Positions 43,039 through 55,000 are shown, counted from the stretch's first letter. The stretch is 64,000 nucleotides of DNA from Pseudomonadota bacterium (GCA_023423535.1 JAFAFL010000012.1:12566-76565); one strand, 5' to 3'. Notes: a model not told the origin generated them from the letters alone. Numbers and translations are program-made.

Positions 43039-44541
43039 ATGCCCCTTCCGCAGCCGCTCCCGTTCATCAGACGCGCCGTGCTCGCTGCCGTCGTCGCGGT
43101 GGGCGGGCCCGTCTCTGCGCAGACGATCAGCGTGACGCCGGAGCCGCCCGCTGCGCGTGACGGGGCCGCGGCTTCGCAGTGGGAACGCCTGAGCCTCCGC
43201 GAGGCGGTGCAGACGGGCGTGGCGCAGAACCTCGACCTCATGACGGAGCGGCTGAGGCTCGACCGGCAGCGCAGGCTCGAGCGCGGCGTGTGGGCCGGCT
43301 ACAGCCCGACGGTGGTGCTCGACGCGGACCTCGTGCGGTTGCGCAGCGCGCTCGATCCGCAGGGGCGAAGGACGGTGCACACGCACTCCGCCGGCATCGT
43401 CTGGCGCACGCCGGTCGGCACCACGCTCAGCGCCGAGGGTGTGATGGTCCGGGGCCTCGCCGGCGACGGCACCGCGCACCAGGGCGGGCTCGTGTTCGGC
43501 GTGTCGCAGCCGCTGCTGCGCGGGGGCTGGATGACGGGCGCCGCGCTGCCGCTGCGTGAGGCGGATCTGCAGTCCGCGCTGCAGCGTGAGAGTTTCCGCT
43601 TCGCGCTCAATGCGCTGATGGTGGACGTCGAGACCGCGTACTGGGACCTCGCGCTGGCCGCGGCGGACGTGGAGATCAAGCAGCGCTCGCTGGAGCGGGC
43701 GGTGAGCCAGTTCGAGGACACGCAGGAGAACATCCGCCGCGGGATCCTTGCGCCCTCCGAGATCTACGTCGTCGAAGAGAACGTCGTCTTCTTCCGGCAG
43801 GAGGTCGTGCAGTCCGCCGAGAACCACGCGCGCGCGCGGCGGAGGCTCGCGGAGCTGCTTCAGCTGCACTCGGACGAGTCGATCGCGGTGACCGATCCGC
43901 TGGAGGGCCCGGAGCTGGAGCTGCCGCTGGAGGCGCAGGTGCTCTCGGTCGGCATGGACCTGCACCCTCTGATCGTCGCGCAGCGGCACCGGCTCGCGCT
44001 CTCCGAGGTGCGGCAGCGGTACGCGAAGAACCAGTCGCTCCCGTCGCTCGATCTGACGGGCTCGCTGTCGTTGCTCGGGCAGGATCCTCGCTATGGCGGC
44101 GCGCTGGGTGCGGCGGTCAGTGATTCGTCACCGGAGGCGCGGGTGGGTTTGCGGTTCGCGCTGCCGCTCGATCGCGGCGCGGAGCGGGCGCTGGTGGATG
44201 GCGCGATCCTCGACTCGGAGCGCGAGCGCGTGGAGGTCGCGAACACCGAGCGACAGGTCACCTTCGAGATCGTCAACGGGCTCTCCGAGCTGCGCACGAA
44301 CGTGGCGCTGCTCTCGCTCACCGAGAAGCAGGTGGAGCTGGCCGAGCTGAAGCTCGCGGCCGAGACGGAGAAGTACCAGAGCGGGCTCTCCACGCTGGTG
44401 GACGTGGTGCGGTTCCAGCGCGACGTGGACAACGCGCAGATAAGGCTGCAGCGCGTGCGCCGGCAGGTGCGCGTGGGCCGGGTGCGGCTGCTCGCGGCGC
44501 AGGGCGATCTTCATCTTCGCCGGGGCGTGGAGGTTCCGTGA
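43039..44541 (+). CDS. TolC-family outer-membrane efflux protein
   Basis: A 500-residue protein with a signal peptide (to about residue 28, 'GGPVSA') and the outer-membrane-efflux repeat: 'LSLREAVQTGVAQNLDLMTERL', cut here, starts the first repeat, and long alpha-helical hairpins alternate with beta parts ('GVSQPLLRGG'; 'LRFALPLDRGAERALVDGAI'). It forms a trimeric exit channel across the outer membrane. The stop overlaps the start of the ATPase gene (GTGA), the first of a set of overlapping genes in a five-gene export operon. TACGCT lies 14 bases upstream of ATG 43039. Confidence 0.93.
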   Translation: MPLPQPLPFIRRAVLAAVVAVGGPVSAQTISVTPEPPAARDGAAASQWERLSLREAVQTGVAQNLDLMTERLRLDRQRRLERGVWAGYSPTVVLDADLVRLRSALDPQGRRTVHTHSAGIVWRTPVGTTLSAEGVMVRGLAGDGTAHQGGLVFGVSQPLLRGGWMTGAALPLREADLQSALQRESFRFALNALMVDVETAYWDLALAAADVEIKQRSLERAVSQFEDTQENIRRGILAPSEIYVVEENVVFFRQEVVQSAENHARARRRLAELLQLHSDESIAVTDPLEGPELELPLEAQVLSVGMDLHPLIVAQRHRLALSEVRQRYAKNQSLPSLDLTGSLSLLGQDPRYGGALGAAVSDSSPEARVGLRFALPLDRGAERALVDGAILDSERERVEVANTERQVTFEIVNGLSELRTNVALLSLTEKQVELAELKLAAETEKYQSGLSTLVDVVRFQRDVDNAQIRLQRVRRQVRVGRVRLLAAQGDLHLRRGVEVP

Positions 44542-45242
44542 CCGAGAGCGACGGTGGCTACATCGAGCTGCGCGGGATCACGAAGATCTACAAGCGCGAC
44601 CAGACCGAGGTCCCGGTGCTGCACGGCATCGACCTCGCCATCGGCAAGGGCGAGCGCGTGTCGATCATGGGGCGCTCGGGGTCGGGCAAGTCCACGTTGC
44701 TCAACGTGCTCGGGTGTCTCGATGCGCCGACCGGCGGCAGCTACCGGCTCGACGGGCAGGAGGTCAGCCGCCTCGACGACAAGGCGCTCTCGCGGGTGCG
44801 CAACAAGACCTTCGGCTTCGTGTTCCAGGCGTGCCACCTGCTGAAGGGCCTCGACGTGGTGGAGAACGTGATGCTCCCCATGGAGTACACGAACGTGCCG
44901 GAACCGGAGCAGCGCGCGCGGGCGATGGAGCTGCTCGAGCTGGTGGGGCTGGGACACCGTATCGGGCACCGGCCCTCGGAGCTCTCGGGCGGTGAGCGGC
45001 AGCGCGTGGCGATCGCGCGGGCGCTGGTGAACCGGCCGGCGGTGCTCTTCGCCGACGAGCCGACCGGCGCGCTCGATACGAAGGCCATGCGCAGCATCGT
45101 GGCGCTGTTCGAGGACATCCATCAGCGGCTGGGGACCACGCTCGTCATCGTCACCCACGACGCGGGCGTGGCGGAGGATCTCGGAGACCGCGTCATCCGC
45201 ATCGCCGACGGGCGCGTGGAGGCCGGCGCGTTCCGGGGCTGA
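44538..45242 (+). CDS. MacB-type ABC transporter ATPase
   Basis: A 234-residue ATPase of the LolD/MacB class. Walker A 'GRSGSGKST' is at residues 45-53, signature 'LSGGERQRVAIARAL' near 148-162 and Walker B 'VLFADEPTGALDT' near 168-180. It energises the mechanotransmission type of transporter that pushes substrates from the periplasm through a TolC-like channel. The start is GTG 44538, overlapping the previous TGA. The permease gene is two genes downstream. Confidence 0.96.
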   Translation: MTESDGGYIELRGITKIYKRDQTEVPVLHGIDLAIGKGERVSIMGRSGSGKSTLLNVLGCLDAPTGGSYRLDGQEVSRLDDKALSRVRNKTFGFVFQACHLLKGLDVVENVMLPMEYTNVPEPEQRARAMELLELVGLGHRIGHRPSELSGGERQRVAIARALVNRPAVLFADEPTGALDTKAMRSIVALFEDIHQRLGTTLVIVTHDAGVAEDLGDRVIRIADGRVEAGAFRG

Positions 45243-45246
45243 AGAC

Positions 45247-46449
45247 ATGCGCGCTCCTCACTCATCCCTTCGCCGGCGGGTCGTCGCGGCGCTGATCGCC
45301 CTCGCGGTGATGGGCGGGCTGGGCCTCGTCGTGGGCACGGCGGACGCGCGCACGGGATCGTCTCCATCGTCGTCGTCGTCGCTCGAGAAGAAGAAGAGCA
45401 AGAAGAAGAAGGCGGCGGGCGAAGGCGGTGCGGCGAGCGTGGCGGGCGATCACTTCACCGGGCTCTTCGTTCCGCTGAATGCGACGGACCTGCACGCACC
45501 GGAAGGCGGCTTCCGCATCAGCGGCTGGCAGTCGTGGGGCGGCCCGTTGAAGCTGATGGACCTCACCGCCGACGGCAAGGAGGTGAAGAAGGGCGAGGTC
45601 ATCGCGCGCTTCGAGTTCAGCGGCCGCGATGCGCTGCGCTGGATCCAGGAGCGACAGCAGCGCGCGGTAGCGGATCGCGAGCAGGCGCGGATCAGCGCGG
45701 ACCAGACGCTGGAGGCGCTGCGGGTGGACGAGCGCCGTCGCAAGCTCGAGGCGGAGCTGGCGGCGCTGGACGTGCAGCGCGAGCGCGCGATCTCGCGGCG
45801 GCAGGCGGACCTCTACCGGATCGCGGAGAAGATCGCGCACTTCGAGGCCGAGGCGGTCACGCAGCGGCTCGTCTCCGCACAGCGCGCGCGGGACGCGGAC
45901 ATGGCGTTCCACGATCAGAACGTGGCCCGGATGCAGGGCGACCTCGAGCGCTACAAGGTCTTCGAGGGCCGCGCGCAGGTCGTGGCCCCGCACGACGGCG
46001 TCGTCCGTCACGCCTACAACCCGCGCGAGCGGCGCCGGGTGCAGAAGGGCGACAACATCCAGGCGGGGCAGAAGCTCGTCTCGGTGGCGAAGGACAGCGC
46101 GCTGGCGGTGCGCTTCTTCGTGCCGGAACACCGCATCGCGGAGATCCAGCGGGGCGGCGAGGTCACCGTGGTCAGCGCCGCGTCCGGCGAGGAGCACACC
46201 GCGCGCATCGAGCGGGTGGACTTCTTCCCCCAGGAGCTGGGCTTCCTCCGCGAGCTGCCGATGCTGCCCAACGCGCGCGAGAAGGCCTTCGCCGTCGTCG
46301 CCGAGCTGCAGGGACCGCAGGAGGGGCTGTCTGCCGGGACCGAGGTGCGGGTGAAGGCGAAGGGACGCGCCGCGCCCGCGAACGTGCCCGCCCAGGCGCC
46401 TCCGGTTGCGCCGCCGTTGGCGACCGATTCGCCGGGAGCCGCGCAGTGA
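45247..46449 (+). CDS. Periplasmic adaptor (HlyD/MacA-type) 1
   Basis: A 400-residue protein with an N-terminal hydrophobic helix (about 11-33), a Ser-rich then Lys-rich linker ('KKKSKKKKA'), a lipoyl-type half ('FRISGWQSWGGPLKLMDL', 'GKEVKKGEVIARFEF'), a long helical hairpin (about 135-225) and 'VVAPHDGVVRHAYNPRERRRV'. A final Pro/Ala-rich tail ends it. It bridges the inner-membrane permease to the channel. The permease ATG 46449 overlaps its TGA by 1 base. Unlike most MacA proteins it has no lipobox. Confidence 0.88.
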   Translation: MRAPHSSLRRRVVAALIALAVMGGLGLVVGTADARTGSSPSSSSSLEKKKSKKKKAAGEGGAASVAGDHFTGLFVPLNATDLHAPEGGFRISGWQSWGGPLKLMDLTADGKEVKKGEVIARFEFSGRDALRWIQERQQRAVADREQARISADQTLEALRVDERRRKLEAELAALDVQRERAISRRQADLYRIAEKIAHFEAEAVTQRLVSAQRARDADMAFHDQNVARMQGDLERYKVFEGRAQVVAPHDGVVRHAYNPRERRRVQKGDNIQAGQKLVSVAKDSALAVRFFVPEHRIAEIQRGGEVTVVSAASGEEHTARIERVDFFPQELGFLRELPMLPNAREKAFAVVAELQGPQEGLSAGTEVRVKAKGRAAPANVPAQAPPVAPPLATDSPGAAQ

Positions 46450-47675
46450 TGATCCGCAAGCCGCACCTGCGCCGGAGCCTCGTGCAGTTCCGCACCCACC
46501 CGCTGCGCACCGCGCTGGCGCTGCTGGGGATGGTGCTCGGCGTGGGCTCCGTGGTGGGCATGGTCTCCATCGGCGAGGGCGCGCAGAAGGAGATCGTCGC
46601 CAGCCTCGAGGCGCTCGGCGGTGACGTCGTGCATGTGCGCGCGAACGAGGTGCCGGAGGAAGAGGTCGGCAAGATCGTCAATGAATCCACCGGCTTGACG
46701 CGCAACGATCTGCACGCGCTGAAGCGGGCGCTGCCGGAGATCCGCGAGAGCGCGTACGCGCGGTGGAGCAGCCTCGGGGTCAACGACCTGCCCCTGCCCT
46801 CCTACAACCTCGAGCTGGCGGCGGTGGAGCCGTCGGTGTTCTCGCTGCACAAGCTCTCGGTGCGCGAGGGCCGGCCGCTGCTGGAGCTCGATCAAAGGTT
46901 CGCGCGGCGGGTGGCGGTGATCGGCTCGGAGATCGCGGACGCGGCGTATCCCCAGGGCGCGGTGGGCCGGCGGGTGCGGCTCGGGTACGCGTACTTCGAG
47001 ATCGTCGGTGTGCTGGAGACGAAGCGCTCCGCGGGTGACGTGCCGGTGGATCCGGAGCGCTACAATCGCGCGGTGGTGGTGCCCTTCGACACGGCCACCG
47101 AAGAGCTCACGCCGGCGCCCGCGTACGGCGAGGTGGGGCTGCTTTCGCTGCGCGTGGGCTCGCTGGAGGGGACGCTCTCCGCCAAGCGCGCGATGGTGCC
47201 GCTCCTGCGGTCGATGCACGGCGGGCTCGACGACTTCGAGATCCTCGCGCCGGAGGAGGTGCTGGAGAAGCGCCGCGCCACGCAGGGCATCCTCAACGTG
47301 GTGCTCATCTCCATCGCCGCCATCTCGCTGCTGGTGGGCGGCATCGGGGTGATGAACATCATGCTCGCGAACATCATGGAGCGGATCCCGGAGATCGGCC
47401 TTCGCCGCGCGATCGGCGCCAGCGCACAGGACATCCGCGATCAGTTCCTCGTCGAGGCGGTCATCGTCTGCTTCCTCGGCGGTGCGATCGGCGTGGTGTT
47501 GGGCTTCGCGCTCTCGGTGCTCGTGGGCTGGATCTTCGAGCTCCCGGTCGCCTTTGCCTGGACCGCCGTCGCCGCCGCCTTCAGCCTCTCCGTCGCGGTG
47601 GGGCTCGTCTTCGGGATCTGGCCCGCCGTGCGCGCCTCCCGCATCCATCCGGTGGAGGCCCTCTCCCATGAGTAG
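46449..47675 (+). CDS. MacB-type ABC transporter permease
   Basis: A 408-residue permease with the MacB/FtsX layout: an N-terminal membrane helix (about 18-42), a large periplasmic domain (about 45-275) and three helices near the C-terminus (about 282-306, 335-360, 365-385). 'HPLRTALALLGMVLGVGSVVGM', cut here, is the family opening, and 'IMLANIMERIPEIGLRRAIGA' (cut) the coupling helix. It lacks an ATPase domain, which is encoded separately at 44538. A GTG at 46446 is another possible start. Its end overlaps the second adaptor by 8 bases. Confidence 0.93.
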   Translation: MIRKPHLRRSLVQFRTHPLRTALALLGMVLGVGSVVGMVSIGEGAQKEIVASLEALGGDVVHVRANEVPEEEVGKIVNESTGLTRNDLHALKRALPEIRESAYARWSSLGVNDLPLPSYNLELAAVEPSVFSLHKLSVREGRPLLELDQRFARRVAVIGSEIADAAYPQGAVGRRVRLGYAYFEIVGVLETKRSAGDVPVDPERYNRAVVVPFDTATEELTPAPAYGEVGLLSLRVGSLEGTLSAKRAMVPLLRSMHGGLDDFEILAPEEVLEKRRATQGILNVVLISIAAISLLVGGIGVMNIMLANIMERIPEIGLRRAIGASAQDIRDQFLVEAVIVCFLGGAIGVVLGFALSVLVGWIFELPVAFAWTAVAAAFSLSVAVGLVFGIWPAVRASRIHPVEALSHE

Positions 47676-48900
47676 GTTCACGTTCCTCGCTTGCCTGGTC
47701 TCGGTGGCCACGATCAGCGCAGGCTGCTCGAGCGGAGGATCCGGCTCAGGCGAGGCCGCGGCGATCGATCCCGACGCGATCGCGGTGCCGGTGGCAAAGG
47801 GCGACCTCACCTTCTCCTCCAGCTACTACGGCGAGATCGAGCCGAGGAAGAGCCACCCCATCCTCTCGCCGCAGCTGCGCAACGTGTGGCAGGTCACCAT
47901 CCAGTCGGTGCTCGCGGACGGGACGCTGGTGAAGCGCGGAGACGTGGTCCTCGCCTTCGACCGCGCGACGATGGAGGAGGACCTGCGCGAGAAGGAGGCG
48001 GAGCTCGCGGTGGCCGAGGCGAGCATGACGAAGACGCGCGAGCAGCTCGCGGACGAGAACTTCGGACGGGTGCTCGCGGTGCAGCGCGCGGAGATGGACG
48101 TGGAGCTGGCGAAGCTCAACGTGGTGGAGGGCGTGAACCTCATCTCGCGGCTGGAGCTGGAGAAGAAGAAGGTCGAGCTCACCCGCGCCGAGCTGCAGCT
48201 GGAGCTGCGCAAGAAGGAGAGCGTCTCCTTCGAGAAGAAGAAGGCCGCCACGCTGGAGGTGGAGCGGCTGAAGGTCGAGACCGCGCGGCAGAAGGTGACG
48301 GACCTGCGCGAGCAGCTCGGGCTGATGGAGGTGCGCGCGCCCGCGGACGGCGTGCTCTACGCGCCCTACACGCGCCTCAACTGGATGATGGGCAAGGCGG
48401 CGCCGGGCGTGGTGGTGCGGCCGGGGGACAAGATCCTCGAGATCCCCGAGCTGGAGGAGTTCAACGTCAGCCTCTACGTGCGCCAGCGCGACGCGACCCT
48501 GCTGAAGATCGGCGACGAGGCGACGGTGGTCCCGACGATGTTCCCCGACGCGCGGATCAAGGCGAAGGTCGTGAGCAAGGACGAGTTCTCCACCACCCGC
48601 AACGCGCGCACCGGCACCGCCACCGAGCAGGGCAACCTCAAGGAGGTGAAGGTCGTGCTCGAACTGGAGCGTACCGACCTCGCGCTGCGGCCCGGCGGCA
48701 CCGTGCGCGCGGACATCAGCACCGTGCTGGCGAAGGACGTGCTCACCGTGCCGCTCGCGGCGCTGAGCGAGAGCCCGGAGGGCTACCGCGCCACGCTGAA
48801 GGACGGCCGCGAGCTGAAGGTGAAGGTCGGCCAGACCTCCACCACACACGCGCAGGTGCTGGAGGGGCTGACCGAGGGACAGCAGGTCCTCGTCGAGTAG
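47668..48900 (+). CDS. Periplasmic adaptor (HlyD/MacA-type) 2, lipoprotein
   Basis: A 410-residue adaptor with a lipoprotein signal ('ATISAGC', Cys20). A barrel/lipoyl part ('GEIEPRKSHPIL', 'GTLVKRGDVVLAFDR'), a long coiled coil (about 100-215), 'MEVRAPADGVLYAPYTRL' and a membrane-proximal beta domain ('LALRPGGTVRADISTVL') follow. The start ATG 47668 overlaps the permease stop by 8 bases. The operon therefore has two different adaptors, one membrane-anchored by a helix and one lipidated. Its C-terminus closes the operon, 3 bases before a hairpin. Confidence 0.92.
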   Translation: MSRFTFLACLVSVATISAGCSSGGSGSGEAAAIDPDAIAVPVAKGDLTFSSSYYGEIEPRKSHPILSPQLRNVWQVTIQSVLADGTLVKRGDVVLAFDRATMEEDLREKEAELAVAEASMTKTREQLADENFGRVLAVQRAEMDVELAKLNVVEGVNLISRLELEKKKVELTRAELQLELRKKESVSFEKKKAATLEVERLKVETARQKVTDLREQLGLMEVRAPADGVLYAPYTRLNWMMGKAAPGVVVRPGDKILEIPELEEFNVSLYVRQRDATLLKIGDEATVVPTMFPDARIKAKVVSKDEFSTTRNARTGTATEQGNLKEVKVVLELERTDLALRPGGTVRADISTVLAKDVLTVPLAALSESPEGYRATLKDGRELKVKVGQTSTTHAQVLEGLTEGQQVLVE

Positions 48901-48903
48901 CCC

Positions 48904-48936
48904 CGCCGCAGCCGCGTCAGTCGTCGTCCTGCGGCG
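48904..48936. terminator. Hairpin at end of the export operon
   Basis: An inverted repeat CGCCGCAG (48904-48911) / CTGCGGCG (48929-48936), perfect 8-bp arms with a 17-base loop, sits between the convergent export operon and the next gene, overlapping the latter's 3' end. No T-tract. Confidence 0.4.
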
Positions 48937-49246
48937 TGATGCCGGTGACCTCCAGCACGCCGCGCTCCCAGTCGAAGCGGAGCCGCAGTTCGTGCTGCCC
49001 GAGGTGCAGCCGCGCCAACGCCGCCGCTCGCTGCTCCGATTCGGTCGGGAGCTCCTCCTCCTCCGAATGGCTTTCGCGGGAGAGATGACGGCGGCGCACC
49101 GAGGCCGCCTCCGCGAGGCTCCGCAGGCGCGACTCGAGCTGGAGGCGCTCGCGCTCGGAGAGGCAGGCCAGATCGTGGCGCGCCTGATCCCACAGCTCGA
49201 TGCGGAGCGAGGCGGGGAGGTCGGAGGAGATGCGATGGAGGTGCAT
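48917..49246 (-). CDS. Small uncharacterised protein
   Basis: A 109-residue soluble protein rich in Arg, Glu and Leu. Residues about 10-60 are helical ('LPASLRIELWDQARHDLAC', 'ERERLQLESRLRSLAEAASV'), an acidic Ser/Glu stretch follows (about 57-68), and the C-terminal 30 residues look beta-like ('ELRLRFDWERGVLEVTGI'). No family recognised. ATG 49246 starts it. It lies between the export operon (convergent) and the DEAD-box gene (same strand, 61 bp downstream). Confidence 0.65.
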   Translation of the reverse strand: MHLHRISSDLPASLRIELWDQARHDLACLSERERLQLESRLRSLAEAASVRRRHLSRESHSEEEELPTESEQRAAALARLHLGQHELRLRFDWERGVLEVTGITPQDDD

Positions 49247-49307
49247 GGCGTCTTCTCATCCGCGGCCGCGGCAGCTGCGTCGCGGCCGCGTCACGTGTCT
49301 GAAAAAC

Positions 49308-50855
<1,548 letters not shown>

Positions 50856-51120
50856 GACGAAAACTTTCAGGAGATGCCCGGCGCTTTCACCTGGAGTGAC
50901 GGCCGGGGGCGCTCGCACAGCTGCGGCGCTTTCGAGAGGAACGGCCAGCGGCCCGTACCACATTCCGCCCGCCTGCCCTCAGTTTTCCGTTGATGACGCG
51001 CGGACTTACACCGTCCCGTAGCGGACGCCCCGCCTGCCGGGCCGGGGGGCGGGCGCCGCGCTTCGGGTTCGCGGCAGCAGCGGGGTGATCGTCTCTGCCG
51101 AGTCGTTGCTAGAAGCCCCC

Positions 51121-51624
51121 ATGCCCGTCCGCGTCCGCCCTGCCCTGCCGGAAGATGCCGCCCAGCTCGGGAAGATGGGCGCGGCGCTGGTCCGCTTCCA
51201 CCACGGCCTCGACCCGCAGCGCTTCATGCTGCCAGGCGGAGACCTCGAGGCGGGCTACGCCGGCTACCTCACCCGCGAGGGCGGGAAGAAGAACGCGGTC
51301 GTGCTCGTGGCCGAAGCGGAGGACGGCGCGGTCGTCGGCTACGCGTACGGCCGCCTCGAGGGTCGGGACTGGAGCGCGCTGCGCGAGCCTTGCGGCGTGC
51401 TCGACGACCTCTGGGTGGAGGAGGGGCACCGGAAGCTCGGCGCCGCGCGGGCGCTGTGCCAGGAGATGAAGCGCCACTTCGCCGCGAAGGGCGCCCCGCG
51501 GGTGGTGCTGATGACCGGCGTGGCGAACACCCGGGCGCAGCGCCTCTTCGAGAAGCTCGGCTTCCGCCAGACGATGATCGAGCTCACCTGCGAGCTGCCG
51601 CCGGGCGACGCCTCGCGCGATTGA
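51121..51624 (+). CDS. GNAT-family acetyltransferase
   Basis: A 167-residue GNAT protein: 'RVRPALPEDAAQLGKM' opens the fold, 'CGVLDDLWVEEGHRKLGAARAL' (cut) is the acetyl-CoA-binding region with the R/Q-x-x-G-x-G/A-type turn, and 'NTRAQRLFEKLGFRQTMIEL' (cut) is the closing motif. ATG 51121 is the family start; the frame runs further upstream without a ribosome site. TAGAAG lies 5 bases upstream. Substrate unknown. Confidence 0.9.
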   Translation: MPVRVRPALPEDAAQLGKMGAALVRFHHGLDPQRFMLPGGDLEAGYAGYLTREGGKKNAVVLVAEAEDGAVVGYAYGRLEGRDWSALREPCGVLDDLWVEEGHRKLGAARALCQEMKRHFAAKGAPRVVLMTGVANTRAQRLFEKLGFRQTMIELTCELPPGDASRD

Positions 51625-51636
51625 GCACGGTGCAGG

Positions 51637-52083
51637 CTAGTACTGCAGCTTCACCGTGATGGCCGTCTCACCGGCGGCGAGCTTCTGCGCGGCGCGGTCG
51701 AACGGCGGCGGCGGGGCACGCTTCGGCGGGATGTTCGAGTAACCGATTCCCTCCTTCGGGATGCCCAGCACCCCAAGGTCGAGCGCCCCGTTCCCGTTCT
51801 CGTCGTGGAACACCGACACCGCATAGGTGCCGGGCTCGAGGTCCTTGAACTCGCAGGCCGCGGCGCCCTTCTGCAGAGGCACGCTCGCGCGCGCCTTCGC
51901 CTGGTCCCGCCCACGGGGAAACCCCTCCGCCTTGTCGAACAGCGCGCATTGGATGGTTCCCCCATCCGAGCGGGCGCCCTCCACCGAGACCCTCAGCGTC
52001 GCCCGCTCTCCCGTCGCCGCGGCTTCCGGCGCGGCGCCGCTGGTGAGCCCGAGGAGCACGGTGGTGGCGAAAGCAGTCAACAT
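51637..52083 (-). CDS. DUF2141-family exported protein
   Basis: A 148-residue protein with a signal peptide (to about residue 24). The mature part matches the DUF2141 pattern: 'GTIQCALFDKAEGFP', 'CEFKDLEPGTYAVSVFHDENGNGALD' (shown in parts) and 'GYSNIPPKRAPPPPFDRAA'. This beta-sandwich family is common in periplasmic proteins of Gram-negative bacteria; the role is not known. It lies 15 bp downstream of the Ig-repeat gene and shares its strand. Confidence 0.9.
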   Translation of the reverse strand: MLTAFATTVLLGLTSGAAPEAAATGERATLRVSVEGARSDGGTIQCALFDKAEGFPRGRDQAKARASVPLQKGAAACEFKDLEPGTYAVSVFHDENGNGALDLGVLGIPKEGIGYSNIPPKRAPPPPFDRAAQKLAAGETAITVKLQY

Positions 52084-52098
52084 GGCGAAGCTCCCCTT

Positions 52099-55000
52099 CT
52101 AGTCGAGCACGCGCGCCCGGACGCTCCGGGCCCCGGTGCCGTCGGTACGGCTCCAGACGGCCACCACGCGGTCGTTGTTCACCGCGAGCTCGAAGGTATC
52201 CAGCGGGTCGATCGTCCGCTCGAGGAGCTGGGGCGCCGTCCACCCGCTGATGGAGGTCCAGGTGCTCATCCAGAGCGAAGACCCGCCGGACTCCATCCGG
52301 TCCGCGCCGATCCAGGCCGCGTAGACGGTTCCAGTGTCCCCATAGGCCACCTTCACCGGCGATCCGACCGCTGCCGGAGAGGAGACGGTGCTCAGCGAGG
52401 TGCTGAACCCGGAACCGGACGTGGTGTGCGCGGTGCTGCGGGACCAGTTGAGCTGACCGCTCGACTGGTTCGTGGCCATGAGCATCGCCGCATCGCTCCC
52501 GTTCACCGCCAGCGTCAGGCCGCGCAGGTCGCTGGAGGTCGTCCCCACGGTGGTGTTCGTGGAGTTGAAGCCGGTGGTCGAGTACCGCGTGGTGTTCGCC
52601 CGGAAGAGGCTCGAGGTCGAGGAGGTGGACTCCAGCCAGGCCGCCACCGCACGCCCGGTGCCGCCGGACATGATCGCGTACTCGCCGCGGCGCACCCGCA
52701 TCCCCGAGGCCGACCGCCGCTGCGGCGCCTGCCAGTTCCCGCCGCTGAAGCGCACCGACCACAGCTCATCGACGGGCGAAGCCACCGTGCCCTGGTTGAT
52801 CGTGTAGAGCACGAGCCCGTCGCCCGTCGTGGTCACCGCCACCCGAGGCGCGAAGTCGTTCTGCGCGGTCGTATCCACGCGCACCGGCACATCCCACAGG
52901 CCCGAGGTGAAGCGCCGCGCGTGGAGCTGCGACTCGCCCCCGGAGAGGTTCACCCGGAAGGCGCTGACGACCTCGCCGTTGCCGCCCGCCGCCACGTCCG
53001 GCTCGTAGGTCTCCGCGCCGAAGGACACCGGCGCATCCCACGGTCCCCCAGCCGGCCGGCGCACGCCAAAGGCCTCGCCGCTGAACGCCGGGCCGGCGCC
53101 GTAGCGCGAGAAGACCGCGTAGAGGTTTCCCGCCCCATCCGCCGCCACCCGCACCGGATCGAGCAGGTGCGTTCCGGTGGGCGCCACCGTCTGCGGCGCA
53201 GACCACGCGCCGTTGCTCCAGTCGGCGGCGACGATCGTCGAGGTCGTCGTCCCGTCCAGTCGCGCCCAGAGCGCGGTGGCGCCGGTCGGCGTGAGCACCA
53301 GCGCCGGCGTGTGTCCCTCCACCGCGGGCGCCTCCAGCGCGGAGACCTCGCGCCAGCCGCGGGTGGAGTCGTGTGCGTAGCCGCCGGTGAGCGCGATGCA
53401 CGAAGAGGTATTTCCCGCCTCGTCGCGCAGGTTCACGGCCAGCGGCGTGATGGTGTCCGCGGGCACGGTGACCGAGAGTTCGAACGGCCCGCGTCCGCTG
53501 GTACCGCCCGCCGGCACGGGCCCCACCGGCCCGGACGTGAGCAGCATCGCGACCGAGCAGATGCTGCTGGCGAAAACCTGCGCGGTGCTGCCCGGCTCGC
53601 CCATCCCCAGCACCTGTACCGCCGTGGAGCGGGAGGGCGAAGGCGGCAGCGTGCCCACGAGGACCGGCGCAGACGGCGCGATGCCGTCGTGCGTGTAGGT
53701 GAGCGTGGCCGTCGAACAGGGCGAGACGTTGCCGGTCGCGTCCGTCGCCTGCGCGCTGAAGGTGGTGGTGGTGTTCGAGGTGACCGAGCCGGTGACGCTG
53801 AACTGTCCCGCGCCCGTGGCCTGCACGCTGGTCCCGAAAAGGAGCCCGGTGCAGTTCGCGGCCCGGTACACCCTCACGGTGGAGAAGGGCTCGGCGGTGC
53901 CGGTGACCTGTGGCGAGGTCGTGTTGCCGAGGTTCGCCGGCACCGTCGCCGTCAGCACCGGCGCGGCGGGCGCGACGCCGTCGTGCGTGTAGCTGAAGGT
54001 CTGAGAGCAGTTGGACGCATTGCCGGCCACGTCGGTGGAGCGCGCGGAGAAGCTCCTCGTGGCGTTGTTCGCGCCGCTGAGGTTCGCCGCCGCGATTCCG
54101 CCCTGGGGCATCGTCCCGTCGAGGATCGCCCCGCCCTGGCAGCCCGCCGCCCCGTAGAGCTGCAGACGGCTGAGGGGCTCCGCGGTGAACTCCAGCTGGA
54201 AGTTGAGCTGGTTCGAGGGCGACGTGGGGTTCGAAGGCCCGAGCACCGGCGGCGTGGGCGCGATGCTGTCGTGCGTGTACGAGATGGGCGTCGAGCACGC
54301 CGAGGGGTTCCCGGAGGGATCCGTGGCCCGCCCGTAGATCTGCGTGGTCTGGTTCTGCGACACGTTGACGAGGAGGCTGAACGAGCCGCTGCCGCTCGCG
54401 GTGGCTGCCGTCGCGGAGAGGGACTGCGCGCACGCGGGATCGCGGAAGAGGCGCACCTGCGCGTTGGGCTCGGTGGTGCCGGTCACGTTGATCTGCGCCT
54501 GCGTGCCGACCGACGGCGTGATCGCGTTCAGCTTCGGCGGCGCGGGCGGCTGGTCGTCGTGGGTGAAGCTGAAGTTCTGCGAGCAGCCGGAGACGTTGCC
54601 CGCCGCGTCGGTGGTCGTGGCGGAGAAGACCGTCGTCGCGTTGGCCGCGGCCGGCGTCTCCACCCGGAAGGTCCCGTTCCCTTCCACCGTGGTGTCGGCG
54701 TACTCCCCGCCCTGGCAGCCGCCCTTGTAGTAGAGCCGCAGCTTCGACGCCGCCTCCGCCGTCCCGCTCACCGCCACCCGCACCGGCGCCACGCCGGCCA
54801 TCTGCACGCTCACGACCTTCGGCGGCTCCGGCGCCACGTCGTCGTGGGTGATCGACGCGGCGAGCACGCAGCCCGACCGCAGCTCACCGCGACGGGCTCG
54901 GGCCGCGACGATGGTGGTCACGTTCGGCGGGAGGACGATCTGCAGGCCCTGCGAGGCGAAGGTGTCCGGGCGACCAGAGTTGGCGAGCGCGCCACGGCAT

